Source: an uncultured Eubacteriaceae bacterium (GTDB lineage: Bacteria; Bacillota; Clostridia; Eubacteriales; Anaerofustaceae). From it: a stretch of 8,936 nt of DNA. Positions within the stretch are counted from its first letter, which is position 1. The number at the start of each line of letters is the position of its first letter. This document shows, in pieces, positions 5,488 through 8,936 of the stretch. The position numbers were made by a program, and so were the translations under genes. Where the stretch lies: the NCBI GenBank assembly GCA_947058225.1, contig CAMSGF010000021.1, positions 1 to 8,936 on the forward strand, in the 5' to 3' direction. The notes below the pieces were generated by a model. It saw nothing but the letters and a program-made list of their open reading frames with translations. It was not told the DNA's origin and made no database searches.

Positions 5488-7557
5488 TTATTTTTCTTCA
5501 TTTAGTTTATTTAATAAACTTTGTGGTGCAGGCTCATAGTGGTCGAATGTTAGGGTATGCGTTCCACGACCTTGTGTTTTACTTCTAAGGTCTGTCGTAT
5601 ACTGGAACATTTCTGAAAGCGGAACATATCCTTTTATGATTTGTACGCCGTTGTTGATTTCCATACCTTCGATTCTTCCCCTTCTTGAGTTTAAATCGCC
5701 TACAACATCGCCTGTGTATTCATCAGGCACAGTGATTTCAATTTTGAATATCGGTTCAACAAGCACCGGACCTGCATTTCTCATAGCTTCCTTAAATGCC
5801 ATTGAACCGGCTATTTTAAATGCCATTTCAGATGAATCGACTTCGTGGTAAGAACCGTCTACCAATGTGACTTTTACATCAAGCACTTCGTATCCTGCCA
5901 CAACCCCCGATTCCATAGCTTCTTTTATACCCTTGCTTACAGGTTCGATATATTCCTTTGGAATAGCCCCACCGACAATCTTGCTTTCAAATTCATAACC
6001 TTTTCCTTCTTCGTTAGGCTCGATTTCGATAACAACGTGTCCGTACTGACCTCTACCACCTGATTGTTTAGCGTATTTATAATTGCTTTCAGCCGGCTTT
6101 GTAATAGCTTCCTTAAATGCAACCTGTGGTTTACCGACATTGGCTTCAACCCTAAATTCCCTAAGGAGTCTGTCTACGATAATTTCAAGGTGAAGTTCTC
6201 CCATACCTTCAATGATGGTTTGTCCCGTTTCATCGTCGGTTTTAAACTTAAATGTTGGGTCTTCTTCCGATAACTTAACAAGTGCTGCTATCATCTTTTC
6301 CTGTCCTGCTTTTGTCTTTGGCTCTATCGCAACAGAGATAACAGGGTCTGGGAATTCGATTGATTCAAGCAAAATAGGTTGGTTTTCCGCACAAAGCGTA
6401 TCGCCTGTTGTAGTATCCTTAAGACCTACAATCGCTACAATATCACCCGTTCCGATTTCATCAATTTGCTTTCTGTCGTTTGCGTGCATTCTTAAGATTC
6501 TTCCAACCCTCTCTTTTCTTCCTTTAGTTGAGTTGTATACATAAGAACCACTTTTTAATGTTCCTGAATACACTCTAGTAAACGCAAGCTTTCCTACAAA
6601 CGGGTCAGCCATAATCTTAAATGCCAAAGCCGCAAATGGCTCTTCATCCTTTGGATGTCTTTCCATTTCTTCGCCTGTTTTAACATTTGTTCCCTTAACT
6701 GATGGAATATCAAGTGGAGATGGCATAAGCTCAACAATCTTATCAAGAAGCATCTGAACTCCCTTGTTTTTAAAAGCCGAGCCACAAAGAACAGGTATAA
6801 AATCAAGACCTATAACACCTTTTCTAAGTGCATCTATAATTTCTTTCTTTGTAATTTCTTCCCCTTCAAGATATTTTTCCATAATAGCTTCATCATTTAC
6901 AGAGATTTCTTCAAGTAGCTTTTCTCTGTATTCTTCAGCCTCATCCATCATATCTTCAGGTATATCCACTTTATCAAATTCAAGACCTTCTTCATCTGTG
7001 TAAATATAAGCACACATTTCAACCAAGTCGATAAGACCCTTGAAATCTTCTTCTGCTCCGATAGGAAGCTGAATTGGAACAGGATTTGCTCCAAGTCTTT
7101 TTTCAATCATATCCACAACATTATAGAAGTTAGCTCCCATAATGTCCATCTTGTTTACAAAAGCAATTCTTGGAACCCCGTATTTATCAGCCTGTCTCCA
7201 AACTGTTTCACTTTGAGGTTCAACCCCACCTTTTGCACAAAAAACTGCAACTGAAGAGTCTAATACTCTAAGAGATCTTTGAACTTCCACCGTAAAGTCA
7301 ACGTGTCCCGGTGTGTCAATGATATTAATGCTGCAATCTTTCCAGTGACATGTCGTAGCCGCAGAAGTGATTGTGATTCCTCTTTCCTGCTCTTGTTCCA
7401 TCCAGTCCATCTGAGCCCCACCTTCGTGAGTTTCTCCGATTTTATGGATTTTTCCAGAATAAAACAAAATTCTTTCTGTTGTAGTTGTCTTTCCTGCATC
7501 AATATGGGCCATAATCCCGATATTTCTGATTTTATCTATACTAAACTCTCTTTTCAT
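5488..7557 (-). CDS. fusA: Elongation factor G
   Basis: The translocation GTPase, which also acts with ribosome recycling factor. It has 689 residues, normal for bacterial EF-G. The G domain shows AHIDAGKT (17-24), RGIT (59-62), DTPGH (81-85), NKMD (135-138) and GSA (259-261). Domain II follows from about residue 290, then domain III ([16 protein letters not shown]), domain IV with GGRGQYGHV near its start and the tip loop SYHEVDSSE, and domain V ending in [13 protein letters not shown]. The start MKREFSI fits family N-termini. Its Shine-Dalgarno AAAGGTG, 8 nt from the ATG, overlaps the rpsG stop codon; the genes are 13 nt apart, which suggests translational coupling. The complete domain set and str-operon context support the canonical EF-G rather than a tetracycline-resistance or other paralogue. 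Confidence 0.99.
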   Translation of the reverse strand: MKREFSIDKIRNIGIMAHIDAGKTTTTERILFYSGKIHKIGETHEGGAQMDWMEQEQERGITITSAATTCHWKDCSINIIDTPGHVDFTVEVQRSLRVLDSSVAVFCAKGGVEPQSETVWRQADKYGVPRIAFVNKMDIMGANFYNVVDMIEKRLGANPVPIQLPIGAEEDFKGLIDLVEMCAYIYTDEEGLEFDKVDIPEDMMDEAEEYREKLLEEISVNDEAIMEKYLEGEEITKKEIIDALRKGVIGLDFIPVLCGSAFKNKGVQMLLDKIVELMPSPLDIPSVKGTNVKTGEEMERHPKDEEPFAALAFKIMADPFVGKLAFTRVYSGTLKSGSYVYNSTKGRKERVGRILRMHANDRKQIDEIGTGDIVAIVGLKDTTTGDTLCAENQPILLESIEFPDPVISVAIEPKTKAGQEKMIAALVKLSEEDPTFKFKTDDETGQTIIEGMGELHLEIIVDRLLREFRVEANVGKPQVAFKEAITKPAESNYKYAKQSGGRGQYGHVVIEIEPNEEGKGYEFESKIVGGAIPKEYIEPVSKGIKEAMESGVVAGYEVLDVKVTLVDGSYHEVDSSEMAFKIAGSMAFKEAMRNAGPVLVEPIFKIEITVPDEYTGDVVGDLNSRRGRIEGMEINNGVQIIKGYVPLSEMFQYTTDLRSKTQGRGTHTLTFDHYEPAPQSLLNKLNEEK

Positions 7558-7570
7558 TTTCTATACACCT

Positions 7571-8041
7571 TTACCATCTAAAATGTGAGAAGGCCTTGTT
7601 GGCTTCTGCCATTCTATGCGTATCTTCCTTCTTCTTAACTGCAGCTCCTGAATTGTTCATAGCATCCATAATTTCTGCTGCAAGTCTTTCTTTCATAGTC
7701 TTTTCATGTCTTGCTCTTGTGTATAATACAAGCCATCTTAAACCTAATGTCTGTCTTCTGTCAGGTCTGATTTCCATTGGAACTTGATATGTCGCCCCTC
7801 CGACTCTTCTCGCCTTAACTTCCAACACAGGCATAATATTTTCTAAAGCTTCCTGGAATGCTTCAAGAGGCTCTTTTCCTGTCTTTTCTTTTACGATGTC
7901 AAACGCACCGTATACTATTTTCTGAGCGATACCTTTCTTTCCGTCAATCATAACGTTGTTTAGTAGTTTTGTCACTAAAACACTGTTATAAATCGGATCA
8001 GGTAACACTTCCCTTTTGGGCACTGGTCCTTTTCTAGGCAC
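7571..8041 (-). CDS. rpsG: 30S ribosomal protein S7
   Basis: Primary 16S rRNA-binding protein that nucleates assembly of the 30S head. It has 156 residues, the standard length, beginning [15 protein letters not shown] after the initiator and ending in AFSHFRW. The conserved [12 protein letters not shown] lies at about 77-88, followed by [10 protein letters not shown]. The start codon is GTG, supported by a strong AGGAGGGA about 6 nt upstream and by alignment with S7 N-termini. A 129-nt structured gap separates it from rpsL, the largest gap in the operon. In E. coli, S7 represses the str mRNA by binding the rpsL-rpsG intercistronic region, so this gap may be a comparable site here; that is inference. 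Confidence 0.99.
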   Translation of the reverse strand: MPRKGPVPKREVLPDPIYNSVLVTKLLNNVMIDGKKGIAQKIVYGAFDIVKEKTGKEPLEAFQEALENIMPVLEVKARRVGGATYQVPMEIRPDRRQTLGLRWLVLYTRARHEKTMKERLAAEIMDAMNNSGAAVKKKEDTHRMAEANKAFSHFRW

Positions 8042-8082
8042 TGTACTTCCCTCCTAAATAATTTTAATTTTTCATTGGTACT

Positions 8083-8102
8083 CGAAATAATTTCTTATCT
8101 CG
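8083..8102 (-). promoter_or_regulatory. GAAA-tetraloop hairpin in the rpsL-rpsG gap
   Basis: In minus-strand RNA, CGAGATAA and TTATTTCG pair over 8 bp (one G-U) around a GAAA tetraloop, ending 41 nt before the rpsG start. No U tract follows, so it is not a terminator. Nearby lie a TTATATA/TATATAA palindrome (8110-8124) and a 6-bp ATTAAG/CTTAAT stem (8127-8149). It is a candidate cis-regulatory site, for example for S7. Confidence 0.4.
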
Positions 8103-8170
8103 TTGTGCTTTATATACTATATAATTAAGAGAATTAACACCTTAATATACGTTATAAAACAATCATTAAA

Positions 8171-8536
8171 TTATTTTTTAGCACCATATTTACTTCTGGC
8201 CTGCTTTCTGTCAGCAACACCTTGAGTGTCTAACGCACCTCTAATGATCTTATAACGTACACCCGGTAAGTCCTTAACTCTTCCGCCTTTTACCATAACA
8301 ACACTATGCTCTTGAAGATTGTGTCCGATTCCAGGAATATAAGCAGTAACTTCCATACCATTAACAAGTCTTACTCTGGCAATTTTTCTCATGGCTGAAT
8401 TAGGCTTCTTTGGAGTTGCAGTTCTTACAACAGTACATACGCCTCTTTTTTGAGGATTAGATTTAAGTGCTGGAGATTTAGTCTTATATACCAAATCTTT
8501 TCTACTTTTTCTAACTAACTGGTTGACTGTAGGCAT
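8171..8536 (-). CDS. rpsL: 30S ribosomal protein S12
   Basis: A 30S protein at the decoding centre. It has 121 residues starting [10 protein letters not shown]. The frame is open for 49 codons upstream, but those encode nothing S12-like and overlap rplGB. The ATG at 8536 is set by family alignment and by AAAGGAGGAG just before it. K43 and K88, whose substitution commonly gives streptomycin resistance, are both Lys (TPKKPN and GRVKDLPG), so the protein looks wild type. D89 is the residue that RimO methylthiolates in other bacteria. It lacks the roughly 13-residue insertion seen near residue 27 in Bacillus S12, which fits Clostridia, and the tail is short (SKYGAKK). Its ATG overlaps the rplGB stop by one base (TAATG), which indicates translational coupling. 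Confidence 0.98.
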   Translation of the reverse strand: MPTVNQLVRKSRKDLVYKTKSPALKSNPQKRGVCTVVRTATPKKPNSAMRKIARVRLVNGMEVTAYIPGIGHNLQEHSVVMVKGGRVKDLPGVRYKIIRGALDTQGVADRKQARSKYGAKK

Positions 8537-8787
8537 TATTCTCCTCCTTTCTTTACAATACATGCACTTGCAGCTTTCCTGTTTATTCCGCAAGTCCTTC
8601 CAAGCACCTCCATCGTAGAAACATCTACAATGGGAATAGAATGCTTTTTTGCGATACAAACAATTTTTTCTCTTATATCGCAACTGGCGTCATACGCCAA
8701 ATAAACTTTCAAGGCTTCTCTTTGCTCGATTGCCTTTAAAGTTTGCTTTGTACCGACAACAAATTGTGATTGCACAATGTCTTGCAC
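8536..8787 (-). CDS. rplGB: L7Ae-family ribosomal protein (YbxF-like)
   Basis: A small (83-residue) L7Ae/L30e-family RNA-binding protein. Bacillus YbxF, in the same position ahead of rpsL, binds kink-turn RNA and associates with ribosomes. Diagnostic features are [10 protein letters not shown] (11-20), a YLAYDAS strand-loop (29-35) and [13 protein letters not shown] (62-74), the L7Ae C-terminal motif. The start codon is GTG at 8787; no in-frame ATG is better placed. GGAGTGAGG precedes it, with GAGG about 6 nt away. It is the first gene of the str transcript, about 35 nt downstream of a perfect promoter, and its stop overlaps the rpsL start. The RNA it binds in this organism is unknown. Confidence 0.93.
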   Translation of the reverse strand: MQDIVQSQFVVGTKQTLKAIEQREALKVYLAYDASCDIREKIVCIAKKHSIPIVDVSTMEVLGRTCGINRKAASACIVKKGGE

Positions 8788-8822
8788 TTTTTACCTCACT
8801 CCTTTTCATAGTCAGCTTTTGA

Positions 8823-8851
8823 ATTATATCAAAACTTAACTTTTATGTCAA
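8823..8851 (-). promoter_or_regulatory. Perfect-consensus sigma-A promoter of the str operon
   Basis: On the minus strand TTGACA (8846-8851) and TATAAT (8823-8828) both match consensus exactly, with the optimal 17-bp spacing. The GTG of rplGB lies 35 nt beyond the -10, so the leader is only about 30 nt. This indicates strong transcription of the operon independent of any upstream rpoBC genes. Confidence 0.93.
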
Positions 8852-8904
8852 TAAAAAAACAAATTTAAAGGCTTTTTTACTCATCTTCCCACTATCATTT
8901 TCTC

Positions 8905-8936
8905 GGCTCCGGACAAAAAAATATGTCCTGGCAGAA
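8905..8936. repeat. Possible partial hairpin element at the window edge
   Basis: On the plus strand CCGGACA (8909-8915) can pair with TGTCCTGG (8924-8931) using one bulged T, around an A-rich loop. No U tract follows the stem on either strand, so it does not look like a terminator. It is cut by the window end. The whole stretch 8852-8936 contains no recognisable gene and no visible rpoC end. Confidence 0.25.

Noticed and set aside
5088..5588. Plus-strand open frame opposite tuf and the fusA end (and similar frames opposite fusA, rpsG and relA)
   Set aside because: They lie antisense to strongly conserved genes, have low-complexity Leu/Ser/Phe-rich translations, and lack family motifs.
8103..8170. 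Internal promoter for rpsG in the rpsL-rpsG gap
   Set aside because: Several TATA-like hexamers occur but none has a convincing -35 at 16-18 bp; AT-richness alone explains them.
8537..8683. N-terminal extension of S12
   Set aside because: The open frame continues upstream but overlaps rplGB and encodes Cys-rich residues unlike S12. A strong ribosome binding site sits just before the ATG at 8536.
8911..8928. GGACA/TGTCC hairpin as a terminator of an upstream gene
   Set aside because: The T tract is in the loop, not after the stem, on the minus strand, so it does not have terminator form.
8843..8935. 30-codon minus-strand frame running in from the window edge and ending at the str -35 box
   Set aside because: The translation matches no protein end I know, including RpoC, and the frame is short enough to be chance.

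Overview
The window looks like chromosome of a low-GC Firmicute, most likely an anaerobic Clostridia/Tissierellia-type bacterium. Reasons: AT-rich DNA, strong AGGAGG-type ribosome binding sites, the Firmicute str-operon order with an L7Ae-family gene ahead of rpsL, and a short S12 without the insertion found in Bacillus S12. I cannot name the genus.

Layout. (1) 1-2271: relA, a bifunctional (p)ppGpp synthetase/hydrolase on the plus strand, ending in a clear intrinsic terminator. The codons just upstream of its start are in frame with it and read like the N-terminus of PhoU, the phosphate-transport regulator. (2) 2313-2568: a non-coding, GC-richer block of nested hairpins that looks like a dispersed structured element. 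(3) 2579-4152: a small accessory module. Two tandem paralogous XRE-type HTH regulators on the minus strand diverge from a SLOG-fold (DUF1273/YpsA-like) protein on the plus strand, and the 213 bp between them is rich in dyad symmetry. (4) 4213-8851: the complete str operon on the minus strand, in transcription order rplGB (L7Ae/YbxF), rpsL, rpsG, fusA, tuf. It runs from a perfect-consensus sigma-A promoter to a strong terminator. (5) 8852-8936: no gene; a small hairpin-bearing stretch at the window edge.

How it fits together. relA and the str operon are housekeeping translation and stringent-response genes that point at each other. The HTH/SLOG module and the hairpin element lie between their two terminators, a site where an insertion breaks neither transcript, so I read 2272-4212 as an accessory islet. 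The HTH genes probably regulate themselves and the divergent SLOG gene; this is inferred from divergence and operator-like dyads. SLOG-superfamily proteins are predicted to bind or process nucleotides or nucleotide derivatives, so their position beside an alarmone synthetase is suggestive, but nothing in the sequence proves a link. The str operon genes are tightly packed (TAATG overlap, 13 and 27 nt gaps) except for a 129-nt structured gap between rpsL and rpsG.
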